Assembly (NCBI RefSeq): GCF_916618755.1
Contig: NZ_CAKAKB010000002.1
Span: 434,001 to 498,000 of the forward strand
Origin: Actinotalea sp. Marseille-Q4924
GTDB taxonomy: Bacteria > Actinomycetota > Actinomycetes > Actinomycetales > Cellulomonadaceae
DNA: 64,000 bases
Direction of reading: 5' to 3'
Part shown: positions 45,859-53,121 of the stretch, one piece after another
Layout of the letters: the number at the start of each line of letters is the position of its first letter
Position numbering within the stretch: position 1 is the first letter of the stretch
Notes under the pieces: model-generated
Told to the model about the DNA's origin: nothing
Databases searched by the model: none
The model's input: the letters and a program-made list of their open reading frames with translations, nothing else
Position numbers and translations under genes: made by a program

Positions 45859-46812
45859 ATGCTCACCGTGACCCTCGCCCACCCGGGCGTCCTCGAAGCC
45901 CTGCGGCGGGACCCGGACCTGCTCCCGCCCGGTGTGCGGCTCGTCGCCTGGGACCCCGCCGACGCCCTGCCCGACGACGTGCCGGCGGCGGACGTCGACG
46001 TCGTCGTGCTCGCCCGGGCGGACCGCGAGCGGCTGGAGCGCCTCCACGCGCTGCCGGCCCTGCGGGTCGTCCAGCTCCCGAGCGCGGGCTACGAGCACGC
46101 CGTGCCGCACGCACCGGGGAGCGCGGCGCTGTGCAACGCCCGCGGCGTGCACGACGCGGGAACGGCCGAGCTCGCCGTCGCCCTGCTGCTCGCGTCCCAG
46201 CGCGGCATCGACGACGCCGTGCGCGACGCCCAGGAGGGGCGCTGGCGCCCGCAGGAGCGCCGGTCGCTCGCGGACCGGCGTGTCATGGTCCTCGGCCACG
46301 GCTCGATCGGGGCGGCCGTCGCCCGCCGCCTCGAGCCCTTCGAGGTCGACGTCGTGCGGGTCGCGAGCCGCCCCCGGACCGAGGACGGTGCTCCGGTCCA
46401 CGGGGTGCAGGAGCTGGGGGGCCTGCTGCCCACGGTCGACGCGGTCGTGGCGGTGCTGCCGCTGACGGAGGCCACGCGGGGGCTGCTCGGGGCCGAGGCA
46501 CTGGCGGCGCTGCCCGACGGCGCCGTCGTCGTCAACGTGGGGCGGGGCGCCGTCGTCGACACGGACGCCCTCGTGGCGGAGGTGTCCACCGGACGCCTGC
46601 GCGCGGCACTCGACGTCGTCGACCCCGAGCCCCTCCCGGCCGACCACCCGCTGTGGCGCGCCCCGGGTGTCGTCCTGACCCCGCACGTCGGCGGTCACAC
46701 CGACGCGACGATCCCGCGGATGGCCGACCTGGTGCGTCGGCAGGTCGCCGCGCTGGTCGCGGGCGCGCCACCCCTCAACGTCGTCCGCGCCGTGCAGGAG
46801 GCGGCTCCGTGA
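45859..46812 (+). CDS. D-isomer-specific 2-hydroxyacid dehydrogenase
   Basis: An NAD(P)-dependent enzyme of 317 residues from the D-lactate/phosphoglycerate dehydrogenase superfamily. It has the dinucleotide loop VLGHGSIGAAVARRL, the substrate arginine in VNVGRGAVVDTDAL, the glutamate in VVDPEPLP and the catalytic histidine in LTPHVGGHTD. The substrate could be a glyoxylate- or hydroxypyruvate-type acid or a sugar acid. ATG 45859 follows AGGA at eight bases; an ATG nine bases upstream is possible. Its stop overlaps the GH43 start by four bases, an unusual pairing that suggests a role in sugar use. Confidence 0.9.
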   Translation: MLTVTLAHPGVLEALRRDPDLLPPGVRLVAWDPADALPDDVPAADVDVVVLARADRERLERLHALPALRVVQLPSAGYEHAVPHAPGSAALCNARGVHDAGTAELAVALLLASQRGIDDAVRDAQEGRWRPQERRSLADRRVMVLGHGSIGAAVARRLEPFEVDVVRVASRPRTEDGAPVHGVQELGGLLPTVDAVVAVLPLTEATRGLLGAEALAALPDGAVVVNVGRGAVVDTDALVAEVSTGRLRAALDVVDPEPLPADHPLWRAPGVVLTPHVGGHTDATIPRMADLVRRQVAALVAGAPPLNVVRAVQEAAP

Positions 46813-48425
46813 CGGGTCGGCCCGGCGCCCCGGTGCCGCACGGGGCGGCCCCGCCCCTCGGTCGCACGTTCCGCAACCCCGTGCTGCCGGGGTGCCACCC
46901 GGACCCGACGATCTGCCGGGTGGGGGACGACTACTGGCTCGTGTCGTCGTCCTTCGAGTACGTGCCCGGCCTGCCCGTCCACCACAGCCGCGACCTCGTC
47001 CACTGGCGACCGGTGGGCCACGTCGTCGACCGCCCGTCGCAGCTGTCGCTGCACGACGTCGAGGCCTCGCGCGGCCTGTACGCCCCGACGCTGCGGCACC
47101 ACGCCGGCACGTTCTACCTGACCAGCACGGTCGTGCGGCACGGCGGCGACGAGCCGTCGGGCAGCTTCGTCATGACGGCCACGGACCCGGCAGGCCCGTG
47201 GTCGGACCCGGTGTGGCTGGAGGCCGAGGGCATCGACCCGGCCCTGTTCTTCGACGACGACGGTCGCGCCTGGTGCACGGGCATGCGCGAGAGCCGCCCC
47301 ATGGCGTGGGAGGGCCAGACGGAGATCTGGCTGCGCGAGCTGGACCTGGGCACCCTGCGCCTCGTCGGCCCGGAGCACGTCCTGTGGAGCGGTGCGCTGC
47401 AGGGCGCGGTGTGGGCGGAGGGGCCGCGGCTGTTCAAGGTCGAGGGCCGGTACGTCCTCGTGGCGGCGGAGGGCGGCACCGAGCACACCCACGCCGTCAC
47501 CGTCGCCCGCGCCGACCGGGTGACCGGTCCGTACCGGGGCAGCCCGTCGAACCCCGTCCTCACCCACCGCCACCTGGGTCGCTCGCACCCGGTGGTCGGG
47601 GTCGGGCACGCGGACCTCGTCGAGCTCCCGGACCACTCCTGGTGGGCCGTGGTCATGGGGTCCAGGCCGTACGGCGGCCTGTACGAGAACCTCGGCCGGG
47701 AGACGTTCCTCGTGCCGGTCGTGTGGGAGCAGGGCTGGCCGGTCTTCGCGCCGGGCGTCGGCCAGGTCTGCCAGGTGGAGGTCGCCCCGTCGCTGCCGTC
47801 GCACGCGTGGCCGGATCTCCCGGTGCGCGACGCGTTCACCGACGGGCTCGGGCCCGTGTGGACGTCGGTGCGCGGCCCGGCCGAGGAGTTCTGCCGTGCG
47901 CTGCCGGACGGGGGGCTGGAGCTGGCGCTGCGGTCGCCCACGCTCGCCGACGACGTGCCGTGCGCGTTCCTCGGCCGGCGCCAGCAGCACGTGGACGTGG
48001 ACGTCCGGGCCAGGATCCGGTTCGAGCCGGCCACCGGGGACGAGTGGGCCGGGCTCGCCGTGCGGCAGTCCGACACGCACAGCTACCTCGTCGTCGTCGC
48101 CGGGCCCGACAGCGTCGGTGGCCCGCGGCGCGTGCTCGTGGTGCGCCGCCTGGAGGGGCGGCGCACGGTCCTGCACTCCGAGCCGGTGCCTGACGGCCCC
48201 GTGGAGCTGGCACTGCACGTGCGCGGGCAGGACTACGCGGCCGTGCTCACGGACGCCTCCGGCGCCGCGCGGGACCTGGCCACGTTGGACGGCCGCATGC
48301 TCGACAGCCGCGTCGAGGAGAGCTTCGTCGGCGTGTGGATCGGGGTGTACGGGACCAGCAACGGGATGCCGACGGACTCCTCGGCCACCGTGGAGTGGTT
48401 CGAGTACCGACCGGTCGGGTCCTAG
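46809..48425 (+). CDS. GH43 family glycosidase (probable beta-xylosidase/arabinofuranosidase), copy A
   Basis: A 538-residue intracellular enzyme (no signal peptide) of glycoside hydrolase family 43. The five-blade propeller starts FRNPVLPGCHPDPTICRVGDD. The expected catalytic set is visible: base Asp32, pKa-modulating Asp143 (EGIDPALFFDDDG) and acid Glu204 (AVWAEGPRLF). From about residue 340 comes a beta-sandwich domain (PCAFLGRRQQHVDVDVRARIRF) as in two-domain xylosidases. It probably trims imported xylo- or arabinoxylo-oligosaccharides. The GTG overlaps the dehydrogenase stop. Its own stop overlaps that of the convergent lacI gene. Confidence 0.93.
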   Translation: MTGRPGAPVPHGAAPPLGRTFRNPVLPGCHPDPTICRVGDDYWLVSSSFEYVPGLPVHHSRDLVHWRPVGHVVDRPSQLSLHDVEASRGLYAPTLRHHAGTFYLTSTVVRHGGDEPSGSFVMTATDPAGPWSDPVWLEAEGIDPALFFDDDGRAWCTGMRESRPMAWEGQTEIWLRELDLGTLRLVGPEHVLWSGALQGAVWAEGPRLFKVEGRYVLVAAEGGTEHTHAVTVARADRVTGPYRGSPSNPVLTHRHLGRSHPVVGVGHADLVELPDHSWWAVVMGSRPYGGLYENLGRETFLVPVVWEQGWPVFAPGVGQVCQVEVAPSLPSHAWPDLPVRDAFTDGLGPVWTSVRGPAEEFCRALPDGGLELALRSPTLADDVPCAFLGRRQQHVDVDVRARIRFEPATGDEWAGLAVRQSDTHSYLVVVAGPDSVGGPRRVLVVRRLEGRRTVLHSEPVPDGPVELALHVRGQDYAAVLTDASGAARDLATLDGRMLDSRVEESFVGVWIGVYGTSNGMPTDSSATVEWFEYRPVGS

Positions 48426-49480
48426 GGCCGCGCCGCGCCCCCTGCTGCTCGGGCGCGGGACGACGGCGTGCCGGCGGGCACCGTGGCGGTCGTCCCGCGC
48501 TGCACCAGCCGGGTGGGCAGCCGGAGGTGGGGCGTCGGTACCTCGCGCCCGGCCATGAGCTCGACCAGCAGGCCGATCGCCTCCGAGCCCATCCGCTGGA
48601 TGGGCTGGGCGACCGTCGTCAGCGGGGGAGTGGTCGCGGCCGCCTCCGGCACGTCGTCGAAGCCGACGACCGAGAGGTCACCCGGCACGGCGATGCCCAC
48701 GTCGGCGGCGGCCTCGAGCGTGGCGATCGCCATGAGGTCGTTCGCCGCGAAGACGGCCGTCGGCCGGTCGGCGAGCTCCAGGATCTCGTGCGCCGGGCGG
48801 TCCGCCGTCTCGCGCCGGTACCCACCCACGCGGACGAGCGCCGGGTCGACGGGCACCTGGGCGCGCTCCATCGCCAGCCGGAAGCCCTCCTCGCGCAGAC
48901 GTGAGCTCTCCAGGTCGGTGCGGCCGCCGAGGAAGGCGATCCGCCGGTGCCCGAGCGCCAGGAGGTGCTCCGTGGCGGACACGGCGCCGGCGAGGTTGTC
49001 GGAGTCGACGGTCGGCAGCCCGGACGGGCCGGCGTGGGGGTCGATCGCCACGACGGGGACCCCGTCGTGCACCTCCACGACGGTCGGCGTGACGATCACG
49101 GCTCCGTCGATGAGGGTGCCGCTGAGCCGCGAGAGGGACCGACGCTCCCACCCGACGAGGTTGCCGGACGCGCCGCCGCCGGAGTACGCGAGGAGCTCGT
49201 AGCCCGTGCCCGCGACCGCCTGCGACACGCCCTTGAGGATCTCGGTGCTGAACGGCTCGAACTCGGCCACGAGGATCCCGATGACGTTCGTGCGGTGGCT
49301 GCGCAGGCTCCGGGCGACGAGGGAGGACTCGTACCCCAGGCTCGAGATGACCTCCTGGACGCGCTCGCTCGTCGCCTGCGCGACGCCGTAGCGACTGTTG
49401 ATCACCTTGGACACCGTCGCGACGGACACGCCTGCGGTGCGCGCCACGTCGTTGATGGTCACGCGGGTGCCTCTGCTCAC
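48422..49480 (-). CDS. LacI-family transcriptional regulator
   Basis: A 352-residue repressor with an N-terminal helix-turn-helix and hinge (VTINDVARTAGVSVATVSKVINSRYGVAQATSERVQEVI, residues 7-45). A periplasmic-binding-protein-like sugar domain follows (IGILVAEFEPFSTEILKGVSQAV, VVAIDPHAGPSGLPTVDSDN, TAVFAANDLMAIATLEAAADVGI). Diverging from the ABC transporter genes and flanked by two GH43 genes, it is the likely local regulator responding to an imported sugar. The GTG start is preceded by TACGCT seven bases away, suggesting a leaderless mRNA. Its promoter overlaps the operator, so it should repress itself. Confidence 0.95.
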   Translation of the reverse strand: MSRGTRVTINDVARTAGVSVATVSKVINSRYGVAQATSERVQEVISSLGYESSLVARSLRSHRTNVIGILVAEFEPFSTEILKGVSQAVAGTGYELLAYSGGGASGNLVGWERRSLSRLSGTLIDGAVIVTPTVVEVHDGVPVVAIDPHAGPSGLPTVDSDNLAGAVSATEHLLALGHRRIAFLGGRTDLESSRLREEGFRLAMERAQVPVDPALVRVGGYRRETADRPAHEILELADRPTAVFAANDLMAIATLEAAADVGIAVPGDLSVVGFDDVPEAAATTPPLTTVAQPIQRMGSEAIGLLVELMAGREVPTPHLRLPTRLVQRGTTATVPAGTPSSRARAAGGAARP

Positions 49481-49487
49481 GTTGGAC

Positions 49488-49493
49488 AGCGTA
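49488..49493 (-). promoter_or_regulatory. -10 box of the lacI-family gene
   Basis: On the minus strand TACGCT fits TANNNT and ends seven bases before the GTG start. A -35 at the usual distance would lie inside the operator at 49503-49522. Confidence 0.55.
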
Positions 49494-49502
49494 GCGTGTC
49501 GA

Positions 49503-49522
49503 AAACGTTATCGATAACGGTT
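49503..49522. promoter_or_regulatory. LacI-family operator between lacI and the sugar transporter
   Basis: AAACGTTATCGATAACGGTT is a 20-base inverted repeat with a perfect 14-bp core (49506-49519) and nine of ten pairs intact overall. TTGACA (49521-49526), the -35 of the rightward promoter, overlaps its end, and the leftward -35 region falls inside it. One bound repressor would therefore close both promoters. Confidence 0.85.
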
Positions 49523-49548
49523 GACACGCCCCCGGAGAAGTTGAGAGT
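49521..49548 (+). promoter_or_regulatory. Promoter of the ABC transporter operon
   Basis: A consensus -35 (TTGACA, 49521-49526) is followed after 16 bases by a weaker -10 candidate, GAGAGT (49543-49548). The resulting leader of about 190 bases before the binding-protein ATG contains a small hairpin (49580-49604, seven-pair stem) of unknown role. Confidence 0.55.
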
Positions 49549-49748
49549 GTCGTACCCGTCAACCTGTCGAAGACGAGAGGGGTGCCCGCTGACGCGAGGC
49601 ACCCGGAACGCATGCGGCCGTAGATCGACCCCACCCGGACGACGGAAGGACCCGTCGGCACTCCCCCCGGGTCGGGCGTCGAGGCGGACGCCGGCCTCGA
49701 AGCGGGACGAACCCGTCCCACACGGCAACTCAACGAAGAGGACGATTG

Positions 49749-51053
49749 ATGAGCACACGCAAGGCCATGATGGTCCCCGCGGCGATCACCGTCGCCGCGC
49801 TCCTCGCCGCTTGCGGTGGCGGGGACAGCACCTCCGGCGGCTCGGACTCGGGCGGCGAGGGCGGCGGCGACGTCGAGCTCACCTTCTGGCACAACTCGAC
49901 GACCGGACCGGGCGCGGAGTACTGGGACGAGACGGCGGCGATGTTCGAGGAGGAGACCGGCATCAAGGTCAACATCCAGGCCGTCCAGAACGAGGACATG
50001 GACGGCAAGCTCCAGACCGCCCTGAACTCGGGCGACGCACCGGACGTCTTCATGGCGCGCGGCGGCGGCAAGCTCGCCGACATCGTCGAGGCGGGCCAGG
50101 CGCTCGACCTCACCGACCTGATCGACGACGACGTCCGTGACGCGGTCGGCGGCACGCTCAACGCGTTCACCGTCGACGGCAAGGTCTACGGCATGCCGAC
50201 GTCGGTCCTGCCGGGCGGCATCTACTACAACAAGGCGATGTTCGAGGAGGCCGGCATCGAGGGCACGCCCACGACGGTCGCCGAGCTCGAGGACGCCGTC
50301 GCGAAGCTCAAGGGCATCGGCGTCGACCCGATCGCACTCGGTGGCAAGGCGGCGTGGCCGGCGGCCCACTGGTACTACTTCTTCGCCCTGCGCACCTGCT
50401 CGCAGGAGGCCATGGAGGCCGACGCCGCCGCGGTCCAGTTCGAGGACCCGTGCTGGGAGCAGGCGGCCCAGGAGCTGCAGGACTTCGCGAGTGTCGAGCC
50501 GTTCAACCCCGGCTTCCTCACCACCGACGCCCAGGGCAGCGCAGCGTCGTCGGCAGGCATGATCGCCAACGAGCAGGCTGCGATGGAGCTCATGGGTGCG
50601 TGGAACCCGGGCGTCATCGCCGACCTCACCCCGGACAAGCAGCCGATGGAGGACCTCGGCTGGTTCCCGTTCCCGGAGGTCGAGGGCGGCGAGGGTGACC
50701 CGACCGCGATGATGGGTGGCGTCGACGGCTACGCCTGCTGGGCGCAGGCTCCCGCCGAGGAGTGCGCCGCGTTCCTCAACTTCTACATGTCCCAGGAGCG
50801 GCAGGAGGCGTACGCCGAGGCGTTCGTGACGCTGCCCGCGAGCCAGGAGGCCCAGGGCGTCGTGACGGACCCGGCTCTGGTCGACATCCTCGAGGCGTAC
50901 AACGAGGCCGCGTACGTGCAGGTGTGGCTCGACACGGCGTTCGGTCAGAACGTCGGCAACGCGCTCAACGCCGGGGTCGTCGAGATGCTCGCCGGTAACG
51001 GCACGCCCGAGGGCATCGTCTCCGCGGTCAACGACGCGGCGGCCAGGGGCTAG
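49749..51053 (+). CDS. Sugar ABC transporter substrate-binding lipoprotein
   Basis: A 434-residue extracellular solute-binding protein (family 1, MalE-like). Signal peptide MSTRKAMMVPAAITVAALLAAC ends at the lipobox cysteine (Cys22), followed by a Gly/Ser/Asp-rich linker. The mature part starts VELTFWHNSTTGPGAEYWDE and has two lobes typical of oligosaccharide binders, with YGMPTSVLPGGIYYNKAMFEEAGI. It captures sugars, probably xylo- or arabino-oligosaccharides given the glycosidases nearby. The ATG is chosen over the adjoining TTG; GAAGAGGA lies at a good distance. Confidence 0.95.
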   Translation: MSTRKAMMVPAAITVAALLAACGGGDSTSGGSDSGGEGGGDVELTFWHNSTTGPGAEYWDETAAMFEEETGIKVNIQAVQNEDMDGKLQTALNSGDAPDVFMARGGGKLADIVEAGQALDLTDLIDDDVRDAVGGTLNAFTVDGKVYGMPTSVLPGGIYYNKAMFEEAGIEGTPTTVAELEDAVAKLKGIGVDPIALGGKAAWPAAHWYYFFALRTCSQEAMEADAAAVQFEDPCWEQAAQELQDFASVEPFNPGFLTTDAQGSAASSAGMIANEQAAMELMGAWNPGVIADLTPDKQPMEDLGWFPFPEVEGGEGDPTAMMGGVDGYACWAQAPAEECAAFLNFYMSQERQEAYAEAFVTLPASQEAQGVVTDPALVDILEAYNEAAYVQVWLDTAFGQNVGNALNAGVVEMLAGNGTPEGIVSAVNDAAARG

Positions 51054-51058
51054 GTCCC

Positions 51059-52078
51059 ATGAGTGACTCCCAGGGCGACAACACGCTCACGACGACGTCG
51101 CCCCAGGGCCCCTCCGGGGCCGGGGACGGTGCCACCACGGCGCCGTCCCCGGCTCTCCGGGGACGGCGACGAGGGCCGGACTGGCGCAAGCGCGCCGAGA
51201 TCGCGGTCCTCGCGGGGCCCGCCATCCTCGTCTTCGTCTCCTTCGTCATCCTCCCCGTCGTCATGGCGGCCTACTACGGGTTCTACCGGTGGAACGGCTA
51301 CGGCCCGCCGCAGGACTTCGTGGGCCTCGGGAACTACCTGACGATCCTCCAGGACAGCGACTTCCACGACGCGCTCCTGCACAACGGCTTCATCGTGGTC
51401 CTGTCCCTGGTGCTCCAGGGTCCGGCCGCCATCGCGCTCGCCCTCCTGCTCAACCAGCGCATGCGCGGCCGTTCGCTCATCCGAGTGCTGATCTTCGTGC
51501 CGTACGTCATCGCCGAGGTCATCGTCGGGACCGGGTGGAGCCTCATGCTCCGCAGCGGCGGCGCCTTCGACGACGTCCTGGAGAAGCTGGGACTCGGCAG
51601 CCTGTCCGTCGACTGGCTCGCGGACCCGGACGTGGCGATCTGGACGCTGATGGCGATCATCACGTGGAAGTACATCGGCTTCGCCGTGATCCTCTTCCTC
51701 GCCGGGCTGCAGAGCATCCCCGAGGAGCTCTTCGAGGCGGCGGCGATCGACGGCGCGTCCTACTGGAAGATCCAGCGACGCATCACCCTGCCCCTGCTCG
51801 GGCCGACGATCCGCATCTGGGCCTTCCTGTCCATCATCGGGTCGCTGCAGCTCTTCGACCTCGTCTACATCATCTGGGGGCAGTACGTGGCGCCGACCGC
51901 CGGCACGTCGACGATGGCGACGTACATGGTCGTCAACGGCCGGAACGCCGGGAGCTACGGCTTCGGCAACGCCGTCGCTGTCGTCCTGTTCCTCATCTCG
52001 CTGGTCATCGCCCTCGTCTACCAGCGCTACGTGCTCCGGCGTGACACCGAGGGTGCGCTGACGGAAGGGAAGAAGTGA
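51059..52078 (+). CDS. Sugar ABC transporter permease (MalF-like)
   Basis: A 339-residue inner-membrane protein with six predicted helices after a charged N-terminal tail of about 45 residues. The EAA loop that docks the ATPase is seen as EELFEAAAIDGASYWKIQRRITLPLL. It pairs with the next gene to form the channel. It starts six bases after the binding-protein stop, and its stop shares one base with the start of the second permease. No ATPase gene is in the locus; a shared MsiK-type ATPase encoded elsewhere is the usual arrangement in actinobacteria. Confidence 0.95.
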   Translation: MSDSQGDNTLTTTSPQGPSGAGDGATTAPSPALRGRRRGPDWRKRAEIAVLAGPAILVFVSFVILPVVMAAYYGFYRWNGYGPPQDFVGLGNYLTILQDSDFHDALLHNGFIVVLSLVLQGPAAIALALLLNQRMRGRSLIRVLIFVPYVIAEVIVGTGWSLMLRSGGAFDDVLEKLGLGSLSVDWLADPDVAIWTLMAIITWKYIGFAVILFLAGLQSIPEELFEAAAIDGASYWKIQRRITLPLLGPTIRIWAFLSIIGSLQLFDLVYIIWGQYVAPTAGTSTMATYMVVNGRNAGSYGFGNAVAVVLFLISLVIALVYQRYVLRRDTEGALTEGKK

Positions 52079-52974
52079 TGAGCGCGAGCACCGTCGCCCC
52101 ACCGCCGCTGTCGGCCAGCAGGCCCGCCGAGCGCCGCCGCGGCCGCGGTCGCGGCCGCCTCGGGCGGAGCGGCCCGATGACCTACGTCATCGCCTTCTTC
52201 TTCGTCGGTCTGTGCATCGGACCCGTCCTCTACATCATCCTCGGCGGGTTCCGGAGCAACTCGCAGATCATCACGAGCCCGTCCGGCTTCCCGGACCCGT
52301 GGGAGGTGGGCAACTACCTCAGCGTGCTGCAGAGCTCGATCTTCTGGCGTCAGATGGGCAACTCGGCGATCAGCGCGGTCGCGACCACGGCCGGCGTCGT
52401 CGTCCTCGGGGTCATGGCGAGCTACGTGCTGGCCCGCTACCAGTTCCGGGGCAGGACCGCGATGTACTCGCTGTTCGCCGCCGGCCTCATGTTCCCGATG
52501 ACGGTCGCCATCACGCCGCTGTACATCCTGGTCCGCGACCTCGGCCTGACCAACAGCCTGGCGGGCGTCATCATCCCGCAGATCGCCTTCGCCCTGCCGG
52601 TGACGATCATCATCCTCGTGCCGTTCCTCCGGGCGATCCCCAAGGAGCTCGAGGAGGCCGCCGCGATCGACGGGGCCGGCCGGCTCGGGTTCTTCTTCCG
52701 GATGGTGGTGCCGCTGTCCGTGCCCGGGGTCATCACCGTCGGGATCCTCGCGTTCGTCGCGAGCTGGAACAGCTACATGCTCCCGCTCTTCATCCTCAAC
52801 AACGAGGCGCAGTACACCCTGCCGCTCGGCGTGCAGGCGTTCGCGGCGCAGTACTCCGTGGACACGGCCCGGGTGCTCGCCTTCACGTCGCTGTCGATGA
52901 TCCCCGCACTGATCTTCTTCTCGCTCTTCGAGCGGCGGATCGTGGGCGGGCTCACCGGCGCCGTCAAGGGCTGA
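52078..52974 (+). CDS. Sugar ABC transporter permease (MalG-like)
   Basis: The second channel subunit, 298 residues with six predicted helices. It starts with a basic tail (PAERRRGRGRGRLGRSG). The EAA loop reads KELEEAAAIDGAGRLGFFFRMVVPLSVPG. The ATG at 52078 overlaps the stop of the first permease by one base (TGATG) and follows GGAAGGGAAG; the GTG three bases upstream is less likely. It is the last transporter gene before a GC hairpin and the GH3 gene. Confidence 0.95.
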   Translation: MSASTVAPPPLSASRPAERRRGRGRGRLGRSGPMTYVIAFFFVGLCIGPVLYIILGGFRSNSQIITSPSGFPDPWEVGNYLSVLQSSIFWRQMGNSAISAVATTAGVVVLGVMASYVLARYQFRGRTAMYSLFAAGLMFPMTVAITPLYILVRDLGLTNSLAGVIIPQIAFALPVTIIILVPFLRAIPKELEEAAAIDGAGRLGFFFRMVVPLSVPGVITVGILAFVASWNSYMLPLFILNNEAQYTLPLGVQAFAAQYSVDTARVLAFTSLSMIPALIFFSLFERRIVGGLTGAVKG

Positions 52975-52981
52975 CCGCTGT

Positions 52982-53007
52982 CCGGGGCCCGGCGCACCGG
53001 GCCCCGG
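52982..53007 (+). terminator. GC-rich hairpin after the transporter genes
   Basis: An 11-bp perfect stem (52982-52992 with 52997-53007) with a CGCA loop follows the second permease stop by eight bases. There is no T-run. It probably reduces read-through into the GH3 gene or protects the transporter mRNA. Confidence 0.65.
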
Positions 53008-53012
53008 CGGCA

Positions 53013-53046
53013 CGTCATCCGCACCCGCGCGCGTCATCCGCACCCG
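53013..53046. repeat. Direct repeat upstream of the GH3 gene
   Basis: CGTCATCCGCACCCG occurs at 53013-53027 and 53032-53046, 19 bases apart. A partial third copy (CCATCCG) follows about 10 bases later. The spacing of about two helical turns could suit a dimeric regulator, but simple duplication is also possible. Confidence 0.5.
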
Positions 53047-53121
53047 GGCGCCCCATCCGACGCCGCCGTCCCGCGGCCCGGCCGCGCCCCTCGCCCTGTG
53101 CTCGACAAGGAGAACGTCCCG

